Source of the DNA: Flavobacterium akiainvivens
Lineage (GTDB): Bacteria; Bacteroidota; Bacteroidia; Flavobacteriales; Flavobacteriaceae
Assembly (NCBI RefSeq): GCF_001278115.1
Contig: NZ_LIYD01000005.1
Span: 1,246,551 to 1,310,550 of the forward strand
Length of the DNA: 64,000 nucleotides
Direction of reading: 5' to 3'
Shown here: piece by piece, positions 58,101-64,000 of the stretch
Layout: each line of letters begins with the position of its first letter
Position numbering within the stretch: the stretch's first letter is position 1
Program-made: the position numbers and the translations under genes
The notes under the pieces: model-generated
Told to the model about the DNA's origin: nothing
Database searches by the model: none
What the model saw: only the letters and a program-made list of their open reading frames with translations

Positions 58101-58330
58101 CTTGCACCTGTAGCATCGGCCACAACAGAGGCACCTACTATGGGTTCGCCCAGGTCAGATGTTACAACACCCGATACCGTAAAGGTTTGTTGGTCTTCTG
58201 ATACTAATATATTACCATGAACACGTGCAGGCATACCTTTCACACCGTGGAGGGGGTGGTAACTGCTATTGGCAAATCCAAACTGGGCCAATAGCAGCAG
58301 GGTGGCTGCTGAGAATACTGTTTTACTCAT
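55157..58330 (-). CDS. SusC/RagA TonB-dependent transporter without STN domain
   Basis: 1057 residues. Signal peptide (to about 20), then a linker, a carboxypeptidase-D-like domain (TVSGVVTSDLGEPIVGASVV, TVSFVGYAEVQQ), a plug (EEVVVTALGIKKEKKALAYS to VLKGATAAALYGSRASNG) and a barrel ending GVNLNIKF. No STN domain is present, which fits control by LacI rather than by an ECF/FecR pair. The promoter region carries a 20-bp palindrome shared with the GH3 promoter. First gene of the ten-gene cluster. Confidence 0.93.
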   Translation of the reverse strand: MSKTVFSAATLLLLAQFGFANSSYHPLHGVKGMPARVHGNILVSEDQQTFTVSGVVTSDLGEPIVGASVVADATGASAVTNESGAFTIKVPAQSLLTVSFVGYAEVQQLITKDELNLSIVLTASETTLEEVVVTALGIKKEKKALAYSVGEIKGKDLTEARSPNIANQLAGKVAGLNVTTPATGANGASRIVIRGNGSISGNNQPLIVVDGIPINNDNTLFGPQVGIANGNWAGNDRGDGISSLNPDEIESVSVLKGATAAALYGSRASNGAILITTKGAKAGQKDMGVEVNVNTVVEDLLINKFNYQYEYGSGTGGEKPLTVAQAKTGRFSWGGRLDGSDAMFYDGVMRPYVAQKNNLKDFYETGISTTSSVGISGASDKTRYRFSFSNLDYNGIQPSNTLNRNNFAINLSSDLSDKLSILVNAKYVTEKNHNRPRVNDSPGNANFAITALPTSLGVGVLRDNKYDANGYELAWSDNVYTQNPYFAAEDFKQDDRKNRVIGAIEPKLQITDWLYAKARFGMDYFNYKNLMIEPYGTAYELRGAYIFSQRNFREYNTDVMIGLNKDLNENWSVSGLIGANNMKQVTEALDINAYNSFNIPFFYDVSNIDPSARNTFESYIQKKISSVYGSAEVSYKGYLYLNATARNDWFSTLSQENNSILYPAVGASFVASEAFTLPQSINYLKFRGSWAQAGGDTDPYNLSLRYALNGSNLGAPLGWISGNNVPNAKLKPLTSTTFEFGFETRMFDSRFNVDFTYYNRKTTNDIVAATISSTSGFNTALFNVGEISNKGVEVLVGGTPIKTDNFSWETSVNMGYNLSEVVSLYGDADRLRVDQGRYGTAFVDHIVGQPYGQITGFDYKRDDAGNIVHDANGAPMQGNLKDFGTGVSPYTVGFSNTFTYKKLSLSTLIDGKFGGVMYSGTESYAYRFGLSPETLVGREGGIVGEGVNQAGEPNTVNTTAQAYWGNLFNKVATPHIYKSDFIKLRQVILSYTFDSFNVKSYPVKLSVGIVGRNLAILKKYTPNIDPESSYNNGNAQGLEYAGTPATRTVGVNLNIKF

Positions 58331-58651
58331 ACGTTATAGTTAATTGAGGTTAGTAAATCGATTTACCAAAAATATTACTTTTTGTTAACGGAATACCATA
58401 TCTGAAAAAATATTTTTACATTTTTTTATATTTTTTAAAAAAAAGAAAGATTTGAAGAATAAAACAAAAAATAAATCACCTAATTAACATTTAGATATTA
58501 AATAAGGGTAATTTAAGCACTTAATTTTTGCGAATACTAAAACGTTGTAATTATCACTTTTTAAGGATTTTTAACGCTAAAATTTAAAACCGGGCATTTC
58601 AGGATGGTAAAATTTTAACACTTAGCGCCTGCCAGGTAAAACTTTTTACTA
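58331..58651. other. Intergenic region between susC start and lacI-type stop
   Basis: 321 bp, very AT-rich, with long A and T runs. It holds a LacI-type operator (58350-58369) and a TATTTTTG promoter element on the minus strand (58367-58374) that abuts it. I see no reading frame, RNA gene or strong terminator for the repressor gene in it. Confidence 0.6.
58350..58369. promoter_or_regulatory. LacI-type operator before susC
   Basis: TTAGTAAATCGATTTACCAA is a 20-bp palindrome with one mismatch and a central CG, typical of LacI-family operators. The minus-strand element TATTTTTG (58367-58374) overlaps its edge, so a bound repressor would block the susC promoter. The same core occurs before the GH3 gene, and the LacI-family gene lies next to both. 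Confidence 0.75.
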
Positions 58652-59710
58652 CTAAAATACCGATCCGGTTATGCTGAAGTTTGAGAAGTTTGAAGTAGAC
58701 TGCCTTATTACCAGTGTGGCCGGTATCTCTATCATTTCCACACGCTTAATGGCCGATGAATGCGTTTCCATCTCATTAATAAGTACGTTAAAGGCGTTTT
58801 CGGCAATTTCAGCCAGGGGTTGCGAAATTACCGTTATAGGCGGCGAGTACAGCCTGAACAGGTCGTGCTCGTCAAAACACATCACTGCAAAATCCTTACC
58901 CACCTTAAGGTTGCTGCGCTGCATGGCCTCAAGCCCCAGGATAGCCAGGTAGTTAGTGGTAAAGAAAAGCGCATCCATACCGGGGTTCTCTTTATAGAAC
59001 TTCGCAATTTCAAGCACTATACGGTCGTGCTCATCAGCCTTATAATCAACACTTAAGGTGTATTTTTTCAGGCCTGACTGCTCCATAGCCTCGTTATACC
59101 CCTGTAACCTTCCGGTCATTTGCGTCTGGTCAGAGTGCAGCGTTACACACCCCACATTCTTAAACTTATTGTTTATCATGTGGCGCACACCGTGAAACGC
59201 ACTCATTTGGTTATCAACCACAACATGGCTCATACTGGCCTGCGGAAAATACCGGTCAAACAACACTACAGGCTTGTTTTTACGCAGTGCCTGTATATCG
59301 TTCAGCGCACCGGCCGGGGGCGATATTATAAAGCCATCTACCTGTTTTTCAGTAAAAAAGTCGAGCAGCGTGGCGGTTTTCTTAGGGTCGTTTTCGGTAC
59401 TGCTGTATACAATCTGGTAGCCTTCACGGGCGGCGCGTTCGCCTATAAGCCGCGCTATGCCAGAGAAAAACGGGTTAGAGATATCCTCTACAAGCAGTGC
59501 AATGGTATTGGTTTTACCGGTGCGCAGGCTCTGTGCCAGTGAACTGGGACGGTAGTTTTTCTCCTCTATTATCTTGAGCACCTTTTCAATAAGCGCGGGG
59601 CTCACCTTATGATCAGCCTTGCCGTTCAGGATAAACGATACAGTAGTGGTAGATGTACCCGCAGCAGCAGCTATATCTTTAATTGATATCTTATCCTTCT
59701 TCTTACTCAT
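58652..59710 (-). CDS. LacI-family transcriptional regulator
   Basis: 352 residues. The HTH is ISIKDIAAAAGTSTTTVSFILNG (about 8-30) with the hinge helix RPSSLAQSLRTGKT. The periplasmic-binding-protein-like sensor follows (IALLVEDISNPFFSGIARLI, DGFIISPP, PVVLFDRYFP, MCFDEHDLFRLYSPPITVISQP). It lies between the SusCD/uronate cluster and the divergent GH3 gene. Two shared palindromes support repression of both. The inducer may be a sugar acid or an intermediate of the pathway. Confidence 0.93.
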   Translation of the reverse strand: MSKKKDKISIKDIAAAAGTSTTTVSFILNGKADHKVSPALIEKVLKIIEEKNYRPSSLAQSLRTGKTNTIALLVEDISNPFFSGIARLIGERAAREGYQIVYSSTENDPKKTATLLDFFTEKQVDGFIISPPAGALNDIQALRKNKPVVLFDRYFPQASMSHVVVDNQMSAFHGVRHMINNKFKNVGCVTLHSDQTQMTGRLQGYNEAMEQSGLKKYTLSVDYKADEHDRIVLEIAKFYKENPGMDALFFTTNYLAILGLEAMQRSNLKVGKDFAVMCFDEHDLFRLYSPPITVISQPLAEIAENAFNVLINEMETHSSAIKRVEMIEIPATLVIRQSTSNFSNFSITGSVF

Positions 59711-60179
59711 TTAATGGCGGGGAAAATTAAAAACCTATAGTGTTGAAAATTAAATTCTTATATATTCAAAAATCGCTTTATATGGCTTTTACTGCTGCAA
59801 AGGTATTCCTTTTATGGTTATCAGCACACAGTTTGCGGCAATCAGCGTATTTTTTAAGGTAAAGTTTACCAGTTTGGTGCAAAAGGCATTTTAACACTTA
59901 AAATCTGCCTCTATACTTATATAGTATCTGATGATTTGATTAAAATTTCGGTTCGAATTTATAAAAATATTTATTATTGTGCTATAAAATTACATTATTT
60001 ATTTGGTAAATCGATTTATCAACCGTAATATTGCCATTATAAACTATAACGTTATAACTACCGTAAAAGCAGCCAATAGCTGCTAATTTTAACAGTAAAC
60101 AGTTTAGTACTAAGTGCTTAATATTTCACTTTCGGAGTTTGTTTTCGCTTAATTTGGCCACTAAAATTTCCTTTCACAA
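59711..60179. other. Divergent intergenic region lacI-type / GH3
   Basis: 469 bp, AT-rich. It holds a LacI-type operator at 60003-60022, about 160 bp upstream of the GH3 start. A TTG at 59974-59976 with a TTATTTGG block about 19 bp on may be the GH3 promoter. No coding frame of note and no RNA gene was seen. Confidence 0.6.
60003..60022. promoter_or_regulatory. LacI-type operator before the GH3 gene
   Basis: TTGGTAAATCGATTTATCAA is a 20-bp palindrome with one mismatch. Read in the direction of transcription it shares TTTGGTAAATCGATTTA with the susC site. It overlaps a TTATTTG block that could be the -7 element, the same layout as at susC. Confidence 0.75.
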
Positions 60180-62621
60180 ATGAAAAAAAAATACTGCTTT
60201 GCCTTTTCTATCCTCCCGGTGCTGGCTGCGCTGCTTGCTGCCGCCCCTGCCCCATCGGTTAACCCTATAGACCCGCCGGTTATAACGGTTGACGACCTCC
60301 CGTTTGCCGACCTTAACCACAACGGCAGGCTCGACGTGTATGAAGACTACCGCCTGAGCCTTGAGGAGCGCGTTAACGACCTGGTAAACCAGATGACCGA
60401 CGAAGAAAAGGCCGCATATCTTACCGGAACCGGAAAACCCGGTAACGACGGGCTTACCAACGTGGTAGGCTCTGTAGAAGGCCGCGTGCCGGGCGCTGCG
60501 GGCACCACCCTTGCCATTGAGCGCCTGGGCATACCCGCCGCACTACTGGCCGATGGCCCTGCCGGACTGCGCATTAAGCCCATCCGTGAAAACGACACTA
60601 ATACTTATTACTGTACGGCTTTCCCCGTGGGTACATCGCTGGCCAGCACCTGGAACACCGCCCTTATTGAAAGCGTGGGCCGGTCCATTGGCAGCGAAAC
60701 CAAAGAATACGGCATAGATGTACTCCTTGCCCCTGCCCTAAACATACACCGCAACCCGCTGTGTGGGCGCAACTACGAATATTATTCTGAAGACCCGGTG
60801 GTGGCAGGCAAAATAGCCGCTGCCATGATAAACGGCATTCAGGCTAACGGCGTGGGCACTTCTTTAAAGCACTATGCCGCTAACAACCAGGAAACCAACC
60901 GATTTTCGGTTAACGAACACATAAGCCACCGTGCCATGCGCGAAATTTACCTGCGCAATTTTGAAATTGCCATAAGGGAGTCGAAGCCGTGGACGGTAAT
61001 GAGCAGCTACAACCTTATAAACGGCACGTATACCTCAGAAAGCCGTGAGCTGCTTACCAACATCCTCCGCAACGAGTGGGGTTTTAACGGCGTGGTAATG
61101 AGCGACTGGTATGGGGGGTATCATTCCCTGCAGGAGCTTGTGGGCATCAGCAGCAATGTGGCTGCCCAGGTAGGCGCCGGAAACGACCTGCTTATGCCCG
61201 GCATGAAAGAACAGCGCGCCGCCATACTGCAGGCCATGCAAAATGGCACCCTGAGCCGTGAGGATGTTGATAACAGCGTAAAAAGGATATTGCAAATGGT
61301 ACTGCAAAGCCCCATTATGCAAAAGTATAACTACAGCAGCAAGCCCAACCTTAAGGCACACGCACAGGTAACGCGCGATGTGGCGGCAGAAGGCATGATT
61401 CTGCTTAAAAATGAGGGCAATGCACTGCCGTTTACTGATACTTCTAAAAGTATTGCAGCCTTTGGCGTTACGTCTTACGCCTTTATTTCGGGTGGTACGG
61501 GCAGCGGCGATGTAAACGAGGCCTACACCGTTTCGCTGTTGGAAGGTATGTCTAACGCAGGCTTTAAGGTAGACGAAGCCCTTAAGGCACAGTACATTCC
61601 GTATACCAATAAGGTTAAAACTGCCGAAGAGGAGCGCCGCAAAAAGCTGAACAAGCTGGCAAGGCACTTAAGGCTTATTGAAATGGAATTTACCCAGCAG
61701 GAACTGGAGCAGCTTGCCGCCAAAAACGATGTGGCCTTTATAACCATAGGGCGTAACAGCGGCGAGGGCAGCGACCGCGTTATTGATAACGACTTTAACC
61801 TGGGCGAAGACGAGCACAGGCTGATAGACGGTGTGAGCAAAGCGTTTCACGCCAAAGGCAAAAAGGTAGTCGTAATACTAAACATAGGCGGCGTGATTGA
61901 AACCGCTGGCTGGAAAGATAAGGTTGATGCCATACTGCTGGCATGGCAGCCGGGCCAGGAAGGCGGCAACTCAGTAGCCGATGTGCTGGGCGGCAAGGTT
62001 AACCCGTCGGGCAAGCTGACCATGACTTTCCCCATAAAGTATGAAGATACACCGTCTGCCAAGAACTGGCCGGGTACACCCGCAGGGGCCGACCCTGATG
62101 ATGTTACGTATGAAGAGGGCGTGTATGTGGGCTACCGCTATTTCGACTCATTTAAGGTAAAGCCGTCATTTGCTTTTGGGCATGGTAAATCCTACACCAC
62201 ATTTGAGTATAAAGATGTTAAGCTGTCGGCCAAAAATTTTAACGGCAGTATAACCGCCGCCGTAATAGTAAAAAATACTGGTAAAGCTGCCGGTAAAGAA
62301 GTGGTACAGCTGTATGTATCGGCGCCCGGAAAAACAATGGATAAGCCCGTACAGGAGCTGAAAGCCTTTGGCAAGACCAAAACCCTTGCCCCGGGCGAAA
62401 GCCAAATGCTAACCTTTACGCTTACCGCGAAAGACCTGGCTTCGTTTAGTGAGCAGCAGGTAGCCTGGGTTGCAGAACCCGGCAAATATACCGTAAAGGC
62501 AGCAGGAGCATCAAACGACAAGGGCAAAACCGCCATCTTTATCGTAGCCAAAGAAATTGTTGCCGAAAAGGTAACACCTGCCTTTGCACCAGATAAACAA
62601 TACAAAGACATTAAGCCGTAA
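60180..62621 (+). CDS. Glycoside hydrolase family 3, exported
   Basis: 813 residues with an N-terminal signal peptide (to about 25). The barrel has LADGPAGLRI, LAPALNIHRNPLCGRNYEYYSEDP, SLKHYAANNQETNR (K230, H231) and nucleophile D309 in VVMSDWYGG. The second domain carries acid/base E529 in NSGEGSDR. A C-terminal fibronectin-like domain follows (VGYRYFDSFKVKPSFAFGHG, VVQLYVS, LKAFGKTKTLAPGES). This is the beta-glucosidase/beta-xylosidase type layout. An EF-hand-like LADLNHNGRLDVYEDY-type loop (here FADLNHNGRLDVYEDY) near 42-57 may bind calcium. It is alone on its strand and probably under the same LacI control. Confidence 0.92.
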   Translation: MKKKYCFAFSILPVLAALLAAAPAPSVNPIDPPVITVDDLPFADLNHNGRLDVYEDYRLSLEERVNDLVNQMTDEEKAAYLTGTGKPGNDGLTNVVGSVEGRVPGAAGTTLAIERLGIPAALLADGPAGLRIKPIRENDTNTYYCTAFPVGTSLASTWNTALIESVGRSIGSETKEYGIDVLLAPALNIHRNPLCGRNYEYYSEDPVVAGKIAAAMINGIQANGVGTSLKHYAANNQETNRFSVNEHISHRAMREIYLRNFEIAIRESKPWTVMSSYNLINGTYTSESRELLTNILRNEWGFNGVVMSDWYGGYHSLQELVGISSNVAAQVGAGNDLLMPGMKEQRAAILQAMQNGTLSREDVDNSVKRILQMVLQSPIMQKYNYSSKPNLKAHAQVTRDVAAEGMILLKNEGNALPFTDTSKSIAAFGVTSYAFISGGTGSGDVNEAYTVSLLEGMSNAGFKVDEALKAQYIPYTNKVKTAEEERRKKLNKLARHLRLIEMEFTQQELEQLAAKNDVAFITIGRNSGEGSDRVIDNDFNLGEDEHRLIDGVSKAFHAKGKKVVVILNIGGVIETAGWKDKVDAILLAWQPGQEGGNSVADVLGGKVNPSGKLTMTFPIKYEDTPSAKNWPGTPAGADPDDVTYEEGVYVGYRYFDSFKVKPSFAFGHGKSYTTFEYKDVKLSAKNFNGSITAAVIVKNTGKAAGKEVVQLYVSAPGKTMDKPVQELKAFGKTKTLAPGESQMLTFTLTAKDLASFSEQQVAWVAEPGKYTVKAAGASNDKGKTAIFIVAKEIVAEKVTPAFAPDKQYKDIKP

Positions 62622-62663
62622 CGGCAGTGTTCATAAATCTTAAATTTGGGTTTTGTTTTTGAA

Positions 62664-62693
62664 AAAGGCCATCTGTAAAGATGGTCTTTTTTT
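62664..62693 (+). terminator. Terminator after the GH3 gene
   Basis: Positions 62664-62673 (AAAGGCCATC) pair with 62680-62689 (GATGGTCTTT) with one G-T pair and a 6-base loop, followed by T to 62693. It lies 42 bp after the GH3 stop. Confidence 0.8.
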
Positions 62694-62708
62694 GTTCTAA
62701 AAAAAACT

Positions 62709-62743
62709 ATAACAAATTCGTTATATAACATTTTTGTTATATA
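62709..62743. promoter_or_regulatory. Paired palindromes before hicA, probable autoregulatory operators
   Basis: Two inverted repeats share the half-site ATAAC/GTTAT: one at 62709-62724 and one at 62722-62743 with 9-bp arms (TATATAACA). They lie 80-110 bp before the hicA start in very AT-rich DNA. Antitoxins usually repress their own operon, so these are candidate sites for HicB or the HicAB complex. Confidence 0.5.
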
Positions 62744-62820
62744 TTTACACTGTCGAATTTTAAAACCAAGTATGATGGAAAGAGCGGTTAAAAATCAAAA
62801 AAAAATAAAAATTTGCAATC

Positions 62821-63009
62821 ATGGCAAAGATTTCAGAACTTTTAAAACTGCTAAAGGCAGATGGTTGGTATTTGCACAAAAATGGTAAAAAACACGATTT
62901 GTATCGGCATCCAACAAAAGAAAATCAATTAACGGTTCCGAGGCATCCCGGTAAGGAAATGGCAAACGGAACCTATTTCAGCATACTTAAAGCAGCAGGG
63001 CTTAAATAG
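62821..63009 (+). CDS. hicA: HicA-family toxin (mRNA interferase)
   Basis: 62 residues: ISELLKLLKADGWYLHKNGKKHDLYRHPTK, then LTVPRHPGKEMANGTYFSIL. This is the dsRBD-like HicA fold with the catalytic His (H25) and the RHPGKE/GT-IL pattern. HicA cleaves mRNA in translating cells. The length is standard. The gene precedes the antitoxin by 30 bp, as in most hicAB loci. Local base composition is richer in AT than the neighbouring glycosidase genes, which suggests transfer. Confidence 0.92.
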   Translation: MAKISELLKLLKADGWYLHKNGKKHDLYRHPTKENQLTVPRHPGKEMANGTYFSILKAAGLK

Positions 63010-63039
63010 TCCTGCCGCTTATGGTATGGTTCCAAACTT

Positions 63040-63453
63040 ATGAGTGAATTTAAAGAACTTACAGTAATTGTAGAAAAAACAGGTACTGGTTTTTCTGCAT
63101 ACGCAAAAGAAGTAGATGGTTTAATTACCGTTGGCGATTCTATTTCTGAATTGAAGGAAAATTTTAATGAAGTATTAGAAGAATACGTTGAGTATCAAAA
63201 CGAAATGAAGGCTTCTTCATTAAAAGTTGACGATTTTAAACTTAATTATGTAATTGACCTTGAGCAATTTTTTGAATATTTTACAGTGATTAATAAATCT
63301 GCTTTCGCAGAACAATATGTAAATATGAATACAAGCTTGTTCAGGCAATACACAAAAGGTCTGGCATCATTGTCTGGCGATAAGCTTAAAAAAATATCTC
63401 AAGGCTTACATAAATTAGCTGATGAGCTGAGCGATTTGAGTCTTAGTTCTTAA
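63040..63453 (+). CDS. hicB: HicB-family antitoxin
   Basis: 137 residues. The N-terminal half (about 1-60) has the HicB partial RNase H-like pattern FKELTVIVEKTGTGFSAYAKEVDGLI-TVGDSISELKENFNEVLEEY. The C-terminal half is helical, ending KISQGLHKLADELSDLSL, and may be a DNA-binding or dimerisation domain; the classical ribbon-helix-helix is not obvious. It should neutralise HicA and repress the operon. Start ATG at 63040, 30 bp after hicA. Confidence 0.88.
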   Translation: MSEFKELTVIVEKTGTGFSAYAKEVDGLITVGDSISELKENFNEVLEEYVEYQNEMKASSLKVDDFKLNYVIDLEQFFEYFTVINKSAFAEQYVNMNTSLFRQYTKGLASLSGDKLKKISQGLHKLADELSDLSLSS

Positions 63454-63467
63454 TATCAATAGGTCAG

Positions 63468-63540
63468 GTTTGTCATTCTGAGCGAAGCTTTAGCGGAGTC
63501 GAAGAATCTCTGAGATTTCTCCTTCGTCGAAATGACAAAC
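63468..63540. repeat. Inverted-repeat element of the dispersed Bacteroidota type
   Basis: 73 bp with perfect 10-bp ends (GTTTGTCATT and AATGACAAAC). The interior has GAGCGAAGC, GAGTCGAAGAATCTCTGAGA and CTCCTTCGTCGAA and can fold into a cruciform. Sequences of this kind recur between genes in many Flavobacteria as I remember. Here it separates the convergent hicB and GH43 genes and may act as a terminator. Confidence 0.6.
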
Positions 63541-63550
63541 CCACCTAAAA

Positions 63551-64000
63551 TCACGGCACAAACGCCTTACCCACCACAAGCTTATCGCCTTTAAGGTCTA
63601 CCTCAAAAAAGTGCGGCACACGGTGGTAGTGCCCGTTGGCTTCTTCCTTATGGCTGTGCAGGCACATAAGCAGCTTGCCGTTAAGGGTAATAAACAGCAT
63701 GCCGTGCCCAAAGTTAGGCGGGGTAATAGGTTCTTTTTCCTGCACCCACGGCCCGTTTAGCGTTCCGCTTTTAGAATAAGCCACACCCTGCGTGTACACA
63801 TCATACACCCAGCTTGTCCATATCATGCCCAGGCGGCCTGTGCCGGTTTTAAACAGGTAAGGCCCATCGGTAACGCGGTTAGGTATATCTTTTCCGTTAG
63901 GGTCCTTCTCCCGGCTCCACGGCGAATCGCTTGCTTTAAACATCAGCTTCCCTTCCCCTACCGACCCACTCAGGTCGGGCTTGAGCTCGATTTTTTCCAT
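63551..64000 (-). CDS. Glycoside hydrolase family 43 protein, C-terminal part only
   Basis: 149 residues ending at the stop at 63551. The frame is still open at the right edge of the window, so the true start lies outside and the Met at 64000 is probably internal. The patterns DGPYLFKTGTGRLGMIWTSW, QGVAYSKSGTLNGPWVQE and NFGHGMLFITLNGKLLMCLHSH are those of the last blades of a GH43-type five-bladed propeller; a regular blade motif GPW and the HGM-F His are visible. Arabinofuranosidase, arabinanase, xylosidase or galactosidase activity cannot be told apart. It follows the LacI-controlled region but its promoter is not in view. Confidence 0.75.
   Translation of the reverse strand: MEKIELKPDLSGSVGEGKLMFKASDSPWSREKDPNGKDIPNRVTDGPYLFKTGTGRLGMIWTSWVYDVYTQGVAYSKSGTLNGPWVQEKEPITPPNFGHGMLFITLNGKLLMCLHSHKEEANGHYHRVPHFFEVDLKGDKLVVGKAFVP

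Noticed and set aside
40492..60136. 13-base match TTTCACTTTCGGA at 40492-40504 and 60124-60136, considered as a shared regulatory site
   Set aside because: The first lies downstream of the GH2 stop, not in a promoter, and matches of this length are expected by chance in a window of this size.

Overview
The window looks like chromosome from a member of the Bacteroidota, most likely Flavobacteriaceae and Flavobacterium-like. The evidence is two SusC/SusD pairs, an ECF sigma/FecR pair, lipoproteins with an acidic stretch after the lipobox Cys, TAnnTTTG-type promoter elements, AT-rich spacers and the near absence of Shine-Dalgarno sequences. No rRNA, tRNA, CRISPR array or intact insertion sequence was seen. 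Most genes are on the minus strand.

Left part (1-10.2 kb): the 5' part of a secreted repeat protein, a membrane-anchored TPR/LuxR-type regulator, a GH35-GH2 operon with a divergent AraC regulator, a small membrane protein and a second AraC regulator.

10.2-13.1 kb: a compact four-gene operon (SAM methyltransferase, PurM/HypE-like ATPase, ThiE-like barrel, Trm112-like zinc protein) in which every junction overlaps. It sits behind a clear TPP riboswitch with its own intrinsic terminator. I know of no described pathway with this composition, and it is the best candidate here for an undescribed system.

13.2-24.5 kb: a MacAB/TolC-type export system (TolC, two paralogous FtsX/MacB-like permeases, ATPase, membrane fusion protein). 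It is divergent from an NtrC-type response regulator and its histidine kinase, which probably control it. 24.6-28.1 kb: alpha/beta hydrolase, TetR regulator and membrane-anchored EEP-family phosphodiesterase.

28.1-39.7 kb: a starch/alpha-glucan utilisation locus (susC with STN domain, susD, susE-like, GH13 lipoprotein, GH97 of the inverting SusB type) preceded by fecR and an ECF sigma gene, which implies trans-envelope induction.

40.5-62.6 kb: a second, larger locus. A minus-strand run of ten genes encodes SusC, SusD, a GntP permease, GH2, mannonate dehydratase, KDG kinase, KDPG aldolase, a retaining-type GH97, an aldo/keto reductase and a second GH2. A LacI repressor gene and a divergent GH3 gene follow. 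Near-identical 20-bp palindromes stand before susC and before the GH3 gene, so the LacI protein probably controls both. The set fits a glycan carrying galactose and uronic or aldonic acid units; the exact substrate is not shown.

Right end: a HicA/HicB toxin-antitoxin pair with palindromes upstream, a dispersed-type inverted repeat, and the C-terminal part of a GH43 enzyme cut by the window edge.
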